Of a stretch of DNA of 44,200 nt, positions 31,001 through 39,700 are shown one piece after another; position 1 is the first letter of the stretch; every line of letters starts with the position of its first letter. The position numbers were made by a program, and so were the translations under genes. This DNA comes from Geobacter sp. (GTDB lineage Bacteria > Desulfobacterota > Desulfuromonadia > Geobacterales > Geobacteraceae), in NCBI GenBank assembly GCA_003499925.1, contig DNRQ01000055.1, forward strand, positions 22,160 to 66,359. Reading direction: 5' to 3'. Below the pieces are notes generated by a model. That model was given only the letters and a program-made list of their open reading frames with translations. It was not told the origin of the DNA and ran no database searches.

Positions 31001-33635
31001 TATGGGTGTAGGGGGTCCCTACCGCACCGTCGGGCACTGCGCCGGTCACCACGGCCAAGGTGTCGGAAACGTGGATGAAGAATTGTTTCTCGGCGCTCGC
31101 CGGGGAGGCAGCCTGATCGGTAACCCGAACGGTTGCGATGTAGTCGCCGGCTGCGGTCGGCGTGCCGGAGATGATGCCGGCCGGGGTCATGGCGATGCCG
31201 GCGGGGAAGGCGCCGCCGGATATGGACCAGCTGTAGCCGCTGCCGACGACCCCTCCCCTGGCGGTCAGCTGCACCGCGGTGATACCCCTGTTTTTCTGGG
31301 CATTGCCGAGAACGGCGCTTGAGTCGATGGTGAGTTGCGTCCACACCCTGACACTGAGATTCTGGGTCTTGCTCTGTGCGCTGGGAAAGGTGCTGTCGGT
31401 GACGGTGATGCTGACGTTGGTAAGTCCGCCGCCTGTTGAAGTCCCGGAAACGATGCCGGTGGCCGGGGCGAGGTTTAGCCCAAGCGGCAGCGACCCGCTG
31501 TAGCTGTAGATGAAAGGGGGGTTGCCGCCGTCCAGCCGCACCTGCTCTGAGTAGGGTGCGCCGACGAAGCCGTTGGGCATCGAGGTCGTGACTATCTGCA
31601 GCGGTTTCAAGCTGTTTAGGGTGAATTCCTTGAAGGCGACGCGGTTGTAGGAGTCGCGCAGCGAAATGACCGGCATCCTGCTGCCGGCAGCGGAGGGAGT
31701 GCCTGAAATGGTGCCGGTAGCAGGATCAAGGGTGAGCCCGGCAGGGAGGGCGCCGGAGTAAACTGCCCAGCTGTAAGGGGCTAAGCCGCCGGTCGCTTCC
31801 GGGGTCTGGGTGAAGGCGGCACCGACGATGCCGTCGTTCAGGCGAGCGGTGCTGAGGGAAAGGGGGTTGTCGACATTGATGCTGCAGTTTTTTGAGGTGG
31901 TCCGGCCCAGGGCATCGGTGACTGTGGCAGTAAAGCTGTGATTGCCGGCTATATCGATAGAACTGTAACTGACGCAACGGTCGACGAGAACTCCCGTGCA
32001 ACTGTAGGGGTAACTGTTGTCATGCCAGTTTCCGCACCCATAATAACCGCCTCCATTAGCGTAACCGGTACAGCATTTGTACTGATAATGGTTGCATTCC
32101 GAGTATCCCGCCGGTGTCCCTGAAATCAATCCCGAGGTCGGATTTATGGTCACTCCATTCGGCATTCCGGTCCCGACACCGAACTGATAAGGGGGAGTTC
32201 CGCCTGTAACGTTTATTGGTGTTGAATATGGAGCATTTGAAGTTCCCCGCGGCAAGGTCGGATCGGTCGCGATATCGAGAGGCGCTGCCACGTTGACCAC
32301 GTAGTCATAGTATTCCGCCTGAACCCCCTGGCTGTCGGTGACATTGATGCTGAAGGTATAGGAACCGGCGCTAATCGGCGTACCGGTAATGGTGCCAAGC
32401 GCCGGGTCGAGCATCAGGCCGGGAGGCAAAGAGCCCATGGCTGCCGGAATCGAGAAGGTGAAGGGCCCCATGCCGCCGGAAATCCTGAATCGGGTGCTGT
32501 AAGCCGCGCCGACAGTTGCTGCCGGCAGCGTCGGAGGCGGGGTGGTTATCACCAGCGTCCCAGCGGGCGCCATGCCTACCGTCAGGTTCGCCCCGGCGCT
32601 ATCCGATATGGCGACGTTGTTGATGGTGGCGCTGCCATAGCCCGATTTGGTGATGGTTACCGTGTAGATGCCATCGGGCGGAGAAGGCGTGAAGATAAAG
32701 TTGCCGGATGGGTCACTCTGGGTAGTGCTGCCACCGGTAATGGTAATAGTTGCGGCTGCAAGCGGGTTGCCGGTGGAAAGGTCGGTCGCGGTACCCGTGA
32801 TGGTACTTATGCCGGTGGCGGTGAGCGGGATGTTCAAGGTTTGGGCATTGCTACTGATGCTCACATTTGCGCTTTTTGTACCTTTGGATGTCGGACCGAA
32901 TGCCACTTGCATGCTACAGCTCTCGCCTGCATTGAGTGTGGGAGATAGACCTGGGCAAGGTGATGTACCACCGGGAATAATGGTGAACTCGGCGGCATTT
33001 GTGCCGACAAGCGCTATCGAAGTCACCTGCTGTGGATATGCACCTGAGTTTATAATACTGATCTGTCGGCCAGCTGTTGTTCCAACATTCTGACTAGCGA
33101 ACCTGAATGATGCAAAAAATTTCAAACTATCTAACGACCAATCCTGTCCCGACCGCACAGGCCAAACATAGTAGGCGCTGCTCATATTGTCCCAACTAAC
33201 ATCACCGAAGCTCATACTCACAAGCCATGCAGCATAAGGATAACCGCCGGTGTAGGTAGTACCAGACCAGTAGAAAGCATACCCATTGGACTGGACGTTA
33301 TCGAATCCCGCCGAATTGAGGGTGTCATAGCGATACCCGGCATCGGTAAATATTCTCAATTCTTCAACAGTTGGCAGGTGCCAGTCGCCAGCATCAGAAC
33401 CATCATTCAAGCCACACTGACCTGATGCCAGGTTGCCGGCTGATGACATGGCCGCATTCCAGGCTTTTTGGCCAAAGCAATTGGAGTTTTTCAGCCACTT
33501 CAAGCTGCTGACGGTGTCAATAATAGTGCCATCATCCAGATCAAGAAAGCGGGGCGATGCCGACCAGGCAGAACTGCTGTGAAAGAGCAGAGCCGTGAGC
33601 AGTACCATTACCATCATGTTGAAACGTCGCATCAT
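28083..33635 (-). CDS. Giant secreted protein: DUF1566/Lcl, putative Ig repeats, InlB B-repeat, shared C-terminal module
   Basis: A protein of 1850 residues. ATG 33635 has AGGGG 8 bp upstream; GTG 33644 and the next ATG are alternatives. Signal peptide MMVMVLLTALLFHSSSAWS. Order: DUF1566/Lcl domain (about 28-165; WLKNSNCFG, WHLPTVEEL, YWSGTTY, YYVWPVRSGQ); choice-of-anchor-D-like domain (about 175-270); carboxypeptidase-regulatory-like domain (about 275-350); nine putative-Ig (He_PIG) repeats with the LPxGLxLxPxxGxISGTP signature (about 360-1180), the second carrying a Cys/Tyr-rich insertion; another regulatory-like domain; four about 97-residue repeats beginning D-TAP-VTGFSLPA (about 1270-1665). 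An InlB B-repeat (FGGWSGVCTGADGC) and the module ending LKIPGGRLAADRLVIR finish it. It is inferred to be an adhesin or matrix protein. Confidence 0.87.
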   Translation of the reverse strand: MMRRFNMMVMVLLTALLFHSSSAWSASPRFLDLDDGTIIDTVSSLKWLKNSNCFGQKAWNAAMSSAGNLASGQCGLNDGSDAGDWHLPTVEELRIFTDAGYRYDTLNSAGFDNVQSNGYAFYWSGTTYTGGYPYAAWLVSMSFGDVSWDNMSSAYYVWPVRSGQDWSLDSLKFFASFRFASQNVGTTAGRQISIINSGAYPQQVTSIALVGTNAAEFTIIPGGTSPCPGLSPTLNAGESCSMQVAFGPTSKGTKSANVSISSNAQTLNIPLTATGISTITGTATDLSTGNPLAAATITITGGSTTQSDPSGNFIFTPSPPDGIYTVTITKSGYGSATINNVAISDSAGANLTVGMAPAGTLVITTPPPTLPAATVGAAYSTRFRISGGMGPFTFSIPAAMGSLPPGLMLDPALGTITGTPISAGSYTFSINVTDSQGVQAEYYDYVVNVAAPLDIATDPTLPRGTSNAPYSTPINVTGGTPPYQFGVGTGMPNGVTINPTSGLISGTPAGYSECNHYQYKCCTGYANGGGYYGCGNWHDNSYPYSCTGVLVDRCVSYSSIDIAGNHSFTATVTDALGRTTSKNCSINVDNPLSLSTARLNDGIVGAAFTQTPEATGGLAPYSWAVYSGALPAGLTLDPATGTISGTPSAAGSRMPVISLRDSYNRVAFKEFTLNSLKPLQIVTTSMPNGFVGAPYSEQVRLDGGNPPFIYSYSGSLPLGLNLAPATGIVSGTSTGGGLTNVSITVTDSTFPSAQSKTQNLSVRVWTQLTIDSSAVLGNAQKNRGITAVQLTARGGVVGSGYSWSISGGAFPAGIAMTPAGIISGTPTAAGDYIATVRVTDQAASPASAEKQFFIHVSDTLAVVTGAVPDGAVGTPYTHTLAALGGLPSYSWAVKTGTLPAGLNLNPGGSISGTPTSKITSSVTFEVTDSDAPAQKAQRSYTFDISDTLSIYDRSLPDGRVNHAYSANIRPQLGSAPYSWALKSGTLPPGTSLSHNAGVATISGSATAAGSYSFELELSDNGTPVQRVVRSYSIRIVPELALSATPLKAAVRGVPYAGSIAATGGLPPYSFGIASGALPAGLTLNSSSGSISGTINLAAGESSSFTVHVTDDGNPQASVQQGFSIFAVDPLVIGTATLQDALQKSSYGPVALAGSGGISPYSWTLADGTTLPQGITLSGSGSLAGNPVVCGSFPLTVQAADQVGTAQRGYTLTILCANDYELAGTLGINGAGAMVVLSGAQSKSATADAGGAYLFRHLVNGSYSVTPVLAQRWFAEGSRAVTVENLDVGGINFSSAIDSTAPAVTGFSLPAAVSSSTVPVTSLTAADNSGGSGLAGYLITETAGTPPAAAAGWSAAKPASYTFASVTSGARVLYAWTKDVADNISAALTATVIIDITAPTVTGFSLPAVSRSLTVPVSTLSASDAAGGSGLSGYLIRAVAGEPLASDSGWSAARPESFTFAAGSSGARTLYAWARDGAGNVSTALSAPVLINPSAPSVTAFSLPAAVNTLQVPVTILTASADSDSIAGYLLTETATLPQGSAAGWSAAKPASFTMSASADGSRTIYAWAKDGAGNISNWRSKTVKLDRAKPSVTAFSVPAQISNGRTVAFTLLTALDTAGGSGVAAYLLSESAAVPATSAGGWQTAKPSGYTFSSDGAHALYLFVRDGAGNLSAAASAQVSNTWTLTVAVTGPGSGSVNSTPTGIACASGSSIGCSNDFLGGTTVNLSATAGAYSTFGGWSGVCTGADGCSTDLTAVRTVSASFDAVPRAMIGSTGFSTLSAAYLAAGTNATILLLDTELTESVTMNLGKTITLKGGFNAAYTGRTLLPTVLKGTLKIPGGRLAADRLVIR

Positions 33636-34062
33636 CTGGTTCACCCCTGGCTGTCCGACCGGTGCTTCTGGGAGGGGACGCCGGCAGAAATCGTTTTACC
33701 GGCGTGGAAGGATCGGAAATAACCGGCAGACACAAAACCACAGAAACGATTAAAACACAATCATTTTTTACATCTCAGGTTAGATTCCTGCGAAGATTTT
33801 GGCTCCGACCATAAAATCCCTGCCCCCGGCTGGGTTGAGACAGTGAAGTCACGGCACCACAGGCCGCCCCGATCACGAATCAGCCAGAACCGCCAATGAA
33901 GCATCCCTTACCAGAGCTCGCCTTGCCTGGCGCACAATGGAAAAGCCCACTCCGAGGGAGTGGGCTTTTGGCGTTATGAAAAGATGTGTTCTGCTTGTGC
34001 ATCACGGCTCTCAACGACTTCTCCCCTCAGTTGAGGTCAGGCCGTCGCTTGCCACCGGGATG
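33636..34062. other. Upstream region of the putative-Ig gene
   Basis: No gene is seen apart from the terminator at 33941-33969. An AT-rich stretch (about 33735-33785) is the likely promoter region for the 28083-33635 gene, but no clear box pair is found. Confidence 0.4.
33941..33969. terminator. Bidirectional terminator
   Basis: Perfect 13-bp arms AAAAGCCCACTCC/GGAGTGGGCTTTT flank GAG, with T-runs on both strands. On the minus strand it follows the stop codon of the truncated paralogue at 34063 by about 95 bp, so it is probably the original terminator of that lost gene. Confidence 0.75.
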
Positions 34063-34152
34063 CTAGCGCAGCAGCAACCGCTCGGTCCTGAGCGTTCCCT
34101 GACGGATCTTCAGTGTACCTTCCAGCACGGTGAAGCTGGTCGCGGTTCTCGC
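34063..34152 (-). pseudogene. Remnant of a sixth InlB/shared-tail protein gene (C-terminal 29 codons)
   Basis: In-frame minus-strand translation gives a peptide starting ARTATSFTVLEG and ending IRQGTLRTERLLLR before a TAG stop. It matches the last 29 residues of the 36785-41809 protein with about three differences. Similarity stops abruptly at about 34153, where lower-GC sequence leading to the ATPase gene begins. No start codon or upstream part remains. It marks the former 3' end of another family member, cut by insertion or recombination. Confidence 0.8.
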
Positions 34153-34382
34153 GGAAAATAGATCATCTTACATTGAGTCGCCGACCTCGCTATCCGACAC
34201 AACCCGCTTTTTTTGGGGCTGGAGAATTAAATAGTGATCGAGTTTAAAAAACATGATAATTTTCAAAAGGCAAAGTAAATGCGCAGGATGGCACAGCATG
34301 GGGCAATTTGTCTTGTGCAGATGGCTTGCTTGGGCCATTTACCGTAGAGTTGGCGCCCGGCATTATGCCAAGGAGTAACCAG
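34153..34382. other. Junction region upstream of the ATPase gene
   Basis: AT-rich sequence begins exactly where homology to the shared-tail genes ends. A TGATAAT -10-like element occurs near 34253, but no good -35 is seen. This stretch presumably carries the ATPase promoter. Confidence 0.35.
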
Positions 34383-35846
34383 ATGCTCACTCGATTGAAA
34401 ATCAGCGGCTTTAAAAACCTCGTAAACGTGGACGTGCGTTTTGGCCCATTCACATGCATTGCCGGGGTAAACGGAGTCGGGAAATCGAACCTGTTCGACG
34501 CCATCATGTTCCTGAGTGCCTTGGCGGATAAGCCGCTTTTGGATGCAGCAAAGTCAGTACGCGACGAAGAAGGGCGAACTTCAGACATCCGCAGCCTATT
34601 CCATCGTTTCGGCAACGAGTTCGACAAGGAAATGTCTTTGGAAGCGGAGATGATCGTTCCCCAGTCAGGAATCGATGACTTGGGCCAGGACGCAGAGGCC
34701 AGCATCACATCGTTACGCTACCTGGTCAGGATCGGCCATAAGATAGAAAATGGGCAAAAATCGGGGGGGCTTGAACTATTAGAGGAAGCACTGACTCCTA
34801 TAAGTCTGGGGGATGCATCCAAAAGCTTTCTTTTCCCCCACAAAGCAAAGACCTGGCGCGCCAGTGCAGTCAAGGGAAGAAGGAGCGGCGCACCTTTTAT
34901 TTCTACTGAAGGTGAGGGAAAAGAGCGGATTATAAAGCTCCACAAAGACGGCGGCGGCGGCGGTAGGCCTCGGTCGATTCTGGCAGCCAACCTGCCGCGA
35001 ACGGTTCTATCAACCACAAATGCAGATGAAAGTCCGACCGCACTGATGGCAAAACGGGAGATGCAATCCTGGCGATTGCTGCAACTGGAACCGGCTGCTT
35101 TGCGTAAGCCCGACGACATTTCGGCTCCGACCAAACTGGGAGCGGACGGATCTCACCTGGCAGCAGCACTCTATCATTTGTCGAAAATGAAGCAGCATGA
35201 TTCAGAGCTGGCCGATGAGGAAGCCGCCACCTGCGTTTATGCACAAGTAGCAAACCGGCTGGCGGACCTTATTGACGACGTGAAGGAGATTACCGTCGAC
35301 TATGACGAGAAGAGGGAATCGCTGACTGCCATGGTCACCGGGCGCGATGGCACGCCCCATTCCGCAAGGTCTCTCTCAGACGGCACCCTGCGCTTTCTGG
35401 CCTTGACCATCCTGGAACTGGATACCGAGGCGTCGGGATTGATCTGCCTTGAAGAACCCGAAAATGGCATTCACCCCGAACGCATACCTGCCATGCTGAA
35501 TCTGCTTCAGGACATCGCCATGGATACTGAAGAACCAGTCGGACAGGACAATCCGCTTCGTCAGGTGATCATCAATACCCACTCACCGGTAGTGGTTGCC
35601 CAAATTCCGGGAGACAGTCTGCTGATGGCCGAATCCATCGAGATGAACCAATCCGGCAAAAGGTACCGAGCTGTGCGTTTCAGTCCGATGGCGGATACCT
35701 GGAGACAGAAAAAGGATAGTTCGGAAATTAGAGTGGTCTCAAAAGGGAAGGTTTTGTCTTATCTGAATCCCGTAACGTCGGAACAACAACTTTATGGGAA
35801 TTTAAATACCACGGGTGGAAGGATATGCCTGCCTTCTCTTAAGTAA
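34383..35846 (+). CDS. AAA-family ATPase (AAA_21/OLD-like), orphan
   Basis: A soluble SMC/RecF-like ATPase of 487 residues. ATG 34383 has AAGGAG 8 bp upstream; an earlier frame to 34308 lacks this. Walker A GVNGVGKS is at 28-35. The ABC signature-like LSDGTLRF is near 330, Walker B LICLEEPENGIHP near 352-364, and the switch His in NTHSPVVV near 399. No TOPRIM nuclease domain is visible after the ATPase core. Such ATPases are often paired with a small nuclease or TOPRIM-like partner in phage-defence modules, but none is next to it. It is the only large gene on the plus strand, is lower in GC than its neighbours and interrupts the array of secreted-protein genes, all of which suggest acquisition. 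The function is unproven. Confidence 0.85.
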   Translation: MLTRLKISGFKNLVNVDVRFGPFTCIAGVNGVGKSNLFDAIMFLSALADKPLLDAAKSVRDEEGRTSDIRSLFHRFGNEFDKEMSLEAEMIVPQSGIDDLGQDAEASITSLRYLVRIGHKIENGQKSGGLELLEEALTPISLGDASKSFLFPHKAKTWRASAVKGRRSGAPFISTEGEGKERIIKLHKDGGGGGRPRSILAANLPRTVLSTTNADESPTALMAKREMQSWRLLQLEPAALRKPDDISAPTKLGADGSHLAAALYHLSKMKQHDSELADEEAATCVYAQVANRLADLIDDVKEITVDYDEKRESLTAMVTGRDGTPHSARSLSDGTLRFLALTILELDTEASGLICLEEPENGIHPERIPAMLNLLQDIAMDTEEPVGQDNPLRQVIINTHSPVVVAQIPGDSLLMAESIEMNQSGKRYRAVRFSPMADTWRQKKDSSEIRVVSKGKVLSYLNPVTSEQQLYGNLNTTGGRICLPSLK

Positions 35847-35883
35847 CTTAAAGCTCACTAGCTGAAATTATCCGGCCATCATT

Positions 35884-35997
35884 GCCGCCCCATCCCCCTT
35901 CCGACCTCCCCCTTCCGACCTCCCCCTTGAAGGGAGAGGAGCCCCAGGGTCCCCTCCCCTTCAAGGGGAGGGACAGGGTGGGGATGGGGATGACGGC
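35884..35997. repeat. Compound GC-rich palindromic repeat
   Basis: Contains a duplicated CCTTCCGACCTCCC unit, an inner hairpin at 35952-35972 (CCCTCCCCTT/AAGGGGAGGG), and outer complementary ends (GCCGCCCCATCCCC against GGGGATGGGGATGACGGC). It lies just downstream of the ATPase gene. Confidence 0.65.
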
Positions 35998-36251
35998 AGG
36001 AGTTACTTCTTGATACAGCGTCGCCCCCGCGGCGTGGGCGGCTGATTACTGACAGAACTTCTCCCCGGGATAGCTCCAGCAGTCCCGCCCTCTTCCTATT
36101 CGCCTCCGTCTTTTGCCTGCGCTTTCGGTCCGACCACATTCAACTACGCCAGTCAATTCATCCACTTTATTTGTACAATGAAAACGTACTATCAACGCTA
36201 TCGCCATGGGCGATTCATTGGCACTAATGCGACACTTCCTGCCTGCGCAAA
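35998..36251. other. Gene-free stretch
   Basis: No supported coding sequence, repeat or promoter is seen between the compound repeat and the terminator at 36252. Confidence 0.4.
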
Positions 36252-36292
36252 AACAGGAAAGCCCGCACCTGACTGGCGTGGGCTTTCCTGTT
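36252..36292. terminator. Bidirectional terminator hairpin
   Basis: AACAGGAAAGCCC and GGGCTTTCCTGTT arms surround an internally paired loop. On the minus strand it is about 490 bp past the stop at 36785; the intervening sequence is REP/MITE-like, suggesting that the original terminator was displaced by those insertions. On the plus strand it could serve the ATPase gene. Confidence 0.6.
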
Positions 36293-36340
36293 AGCTGTAA
36301 AAAATAATCTGATTAGTACCAATCTCCCGCATGGTCCTCT

Positions 36341-36361
36341 CCCCTCCCTTGATGGGAGGGG
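36341..36361. repeat. GC-rich palindrome (REP-like)
   Basis: CCCCTCCC and GGGAGGGG arms flank TTGAT. Same design as 1-18 and 36618-36640. Confidence 0.65.
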
Positions 36362-36368
36362 CGGGGGG

Positions 36369-36568
36369 CACTGTCATTAAGTTAAGGCGCCGCCTGCCTG
36401 TCTCCCCACTTTGCAAAGGGGGGCGGGGGGGATTTGGCCCAAGCTGCAACGAGGCCCAAGGTCGCAACAGAGTTGAAATCCCCCTCAATCCCCCTTTGCA
36501 AAGGGGGAGGCTTTCAACTGGCACATCATTGGCTGAAGATGAGCACCATCCTTAACTTAACGGCAGTG
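36369..36568. mobile_element. MITE-like element with 19-bp terminal inverted repeats
   Basis: Ends are CACTGTCATTAAGTTAAGG (36369-36387) and the complement of CACTGCCGTTAAGTTAAGG (36550-36568), 17 of 19 identical. The 200-bp element encodes nothing. It contains two CTTTGCAAAG-centred palindromes within C/G runs (near 36410 and 36503). A third partial end (TTAACTTAATGGCA) occurs near 36675. Confidence 0.5.
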
Positions 36569-36617
36569 GGGGCGGGGGGAGGGTGAGGCTTACGCAAGCT
36601 TTTCACCCTCTCCCCAG

Positions 36618-36640
36618 CCCTCTCCCATCAAGGGAGAGGG
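36618..36640. repeat. GC-rich palindrome (REP-like)
   Basis: CCCTCTCCC and GGGAGAGGG arms flank ATCAA, as at 1-18. Confidence 0.65.
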
Positions 36641-36784
36641 GGCTTGTGCAGCGCGCGGGAAATTAGCACTGTTAACTTAATGGCATCAGTAGAAATAATA
36701 GCGGTGTACTTCCCCCTTTGGACTCCTAAAGTCACGACAGGCAGAAACCGCTGTTCGTGGCGCCTGTCTCCACCTGTACGGATG

Positions 36785-39700
36785 CTAGCGCAGCAGCAAC
36801 CGCTCGATGGTTAGCGTCCCCTGTCGGATCTTCAGTGATCCGTCCAGCACGGTGAAGCTGGTTGCGGTCCTCGCGCCGAAGAGGGCGTCGGTGAAGCCGC
36901 CTTTGAGCAGGATCGCAGCGGGGCTGGTCATGATGACGTTCTCCACGAAGGTCTCGGCCCGGGCCCGAACGGTCCGCCCCCCCGTGCTGACGGCGTCGAG
37001 CGTCCCGCCGATGCTGTAATAGGGAACCGTCGAGCCGTCGATGCGCACCGACGCCGGTTTGATATCGAAGCTGGCGCTCACGCTCTTGGCGGCGTCCATG
37101 GTGACCTGGCAGCTTCCGGCCCCGGTGCAGGCGCCGCTCCAGCCGCCGAATACGGAGCCGGACGAGGCGGCCGGGGTAAGTGTTATCTTGCTGCCGCCGC
37201 TGAAGCCGGCGCTGCAGCCCGCGCTGCTGCCGGTGACGCAGGCAATCCCGGAGGGAACGCTGTTCACGTTGCCGCTGCCGCTGCCGGCGGTCTGCACCGT
37301 CAGGGTCCAGGTGGGGATGACAACGGTATAGTTCTGACTGTTGACCGGACCGCTAACCCCGGCGCTATTCCTGGCAAAGTACGTCAGCAAGGTGGTGCCG
37401 GAAACGGTGATCGGACCGCTGTAGACCTGGGTGCTGCCGCTGGGCGGATAGGTCGGCATGCTGCCGTCGGTTGTGTAGTACAGCACCGACCCCGGCATGT
37501 TCGCGGTCAGGGTGACCGTCTGGGGTGCACTGTAGTAGCCGCCGGCGGGTGAGGCGCTGCTGTACGGGGCTGCATCGGTGCTAAAGCTCCAGGTAAAAGG
37601 CGACCCCAGGGCGTGGCCGGCCGGATCCTTGACTGCGGCGGCGACGGTGGCGCTGAACTGCATGTTGGCGGCAAGGGGCGTCGCGGGAGTCAGGCATGCG
37701 GTGAATGCGGGGTAGCCTGCGGTGGCTGTGGAGTAGCTTAGCGTTGCGGCTACTCCGCCTGACAGGGTGAAGTTCCCCGCCAGGGTGCGCTGGTCGATCG
37801 CCTTGTTGAAGGTGGCGCAGATGCTTGTCCCCGCCGAATTCCCGGTGGAGCCGTGGGACGGGGAGCTTGATTTGACCGACAGCGCCAGCGCGTCATTGCC
37901 GCCGGAGAAGGGATAGACGGCCGGGTTGCCGTCGTTGCTGTCGATGTTGCCGGCAAAACCGTCGCCGTCGCCGTCGTTCAGGGAGCCGTAGTTGAAACCG
38001 AGCGATTCCGCCTTCACCATGGCCGAATGGCTGGCATTGTGGGCCACATTGGTCAGCAGCAAGCGTGCCCCCCCGAGGTTGCCGAAGGTCTGGCCGCCGT
38101 CCAGGGCAGTGATGCGGATCAGGTGGACTGGCGGCAATTTTGTTGCGGCCGGTATGGTCACCGAGGTCAGCGGATAGATGGATAACTGCTCGCTGATACC
38201 GTCGAAGTTGACATCGAGATTGCCGATGGGTGTGTGGACGGCGGCGTCCATCAGGCCGTCACCACTGGCGTCGGAGCTGTTGTATAGCGCCGCCTGGTAC
38301 CAGATCGGCACGTCGCTCAGCACCGGCGCCCAGGAGATGCGGGTATCGCCGTTGGGCTCCCGGTTGCTGCGCAGGGTCCGGTAATCAACCGCAGGGACGG
38401 CATGGGCCGCGGGCTGGTAGATGTAGCGGATAGCGCTCGTGCCGGAGCTGTTCCGGGCCGTTATGGTGTAGAGACCCGCGGCGGGGAGCCCCGCCTCTTC
38501 CAGGGCGTACGCCCCATAGACGGGGAGATAGCGCCCCTGGCTGAGCAGCTCGCGGCTGTAGCCGTTGGGACCGGTGACCCGGATCTCGGAGAGGACCCCG
38601 TTGGGGGCTGCGGCGTTCACCAGGACCTGGGAGCGGGTCACGCCGGCCGAAGAGGTCAAGCTGCGGACACGCCAGGAGCCGATCACCGGCCGGGCTGCGC
38701 TGAACGGTGCCGGGTTCAGATCGAGATAGGGGCCGTTGACCCGGTTGCGCTGGGTGTTGGCCTGGCCGCTGTCGTACACCTCCACGCGCCACTGTTTGGT
38801 CGACAGATCCCCCAGGGACTCCTTGGCGACGTCGACATGGGTGAGGTTCTGGCGGGAGGTGGTGTACATCGCTCCGTTCACCACGGGACCGGTTATCTTG
38901 TCGAAGACCGCTACCCGGTAGAAGATCGGCCCGGTATGATCCACATTGGCCCAGCTGAAACGGATGTAGCCGTTCCCCTGGTCCTCCGCCTGCATGGTGC
39001 TGCTGACGGGGATCGGGTAGGAGACCGGGGCGGTCAGGGTGACATATGCGTAATGGTCGAGCCCGTTGGCCGCGAACTGTATGCTGTAGGAGCCGGGGGC
39101 CAGCGGGGTGGTGAATTTCTTGTAGAAATCGGCGTTGCTGCGGTCAGCGGCCTGGAAGGTGTAGATGACGCTCCCGGCGCCGTTGCGCAGATTGACCGAA
39201 GTGACCGCGGCAGGGTTGTTGACCCCGAAATGGACGTCGGTGGAGAGCGCACCGTTACTGTCGGTACGGTTGTTGATGGCGGCATAGGTGACCAGCAGAC
39301 GGGACGCGCTGTAATCGCTGCCCCGGGGGGTGAAGTTGACAAAGGCCGAATCGGAGCGGCTGGTGGTCACGTCGAGGGAAGGCGCGTCCATAACCTCCAC
39401 CCGCACCTTGTATGCCGTTCCGTCGACCAGCGGGTTGAGCGCCGTTCCCAGCGGCACATCTATGGACGAGGCCATGGTGCGCACTCCCAGGTAAACGGGG
39501 GTGCTCAAGGCGTCATTGGTTGCGATGCGCAGACGGTAGTAGTAGTGCCCGGTGCCGTTTGCCGGCGCCCAGCTGAAGCGGTAGCTGCCGTCCGCCTTGC
39601 GCTGGAATTTGATGGTCGTGGCGTCGACCTTGGGGAGCGATTTGGTGACGGCGGGACGGGCGCCCACCCGGTAGCTCACGTTGCCGTTGGCATCGGTGAG

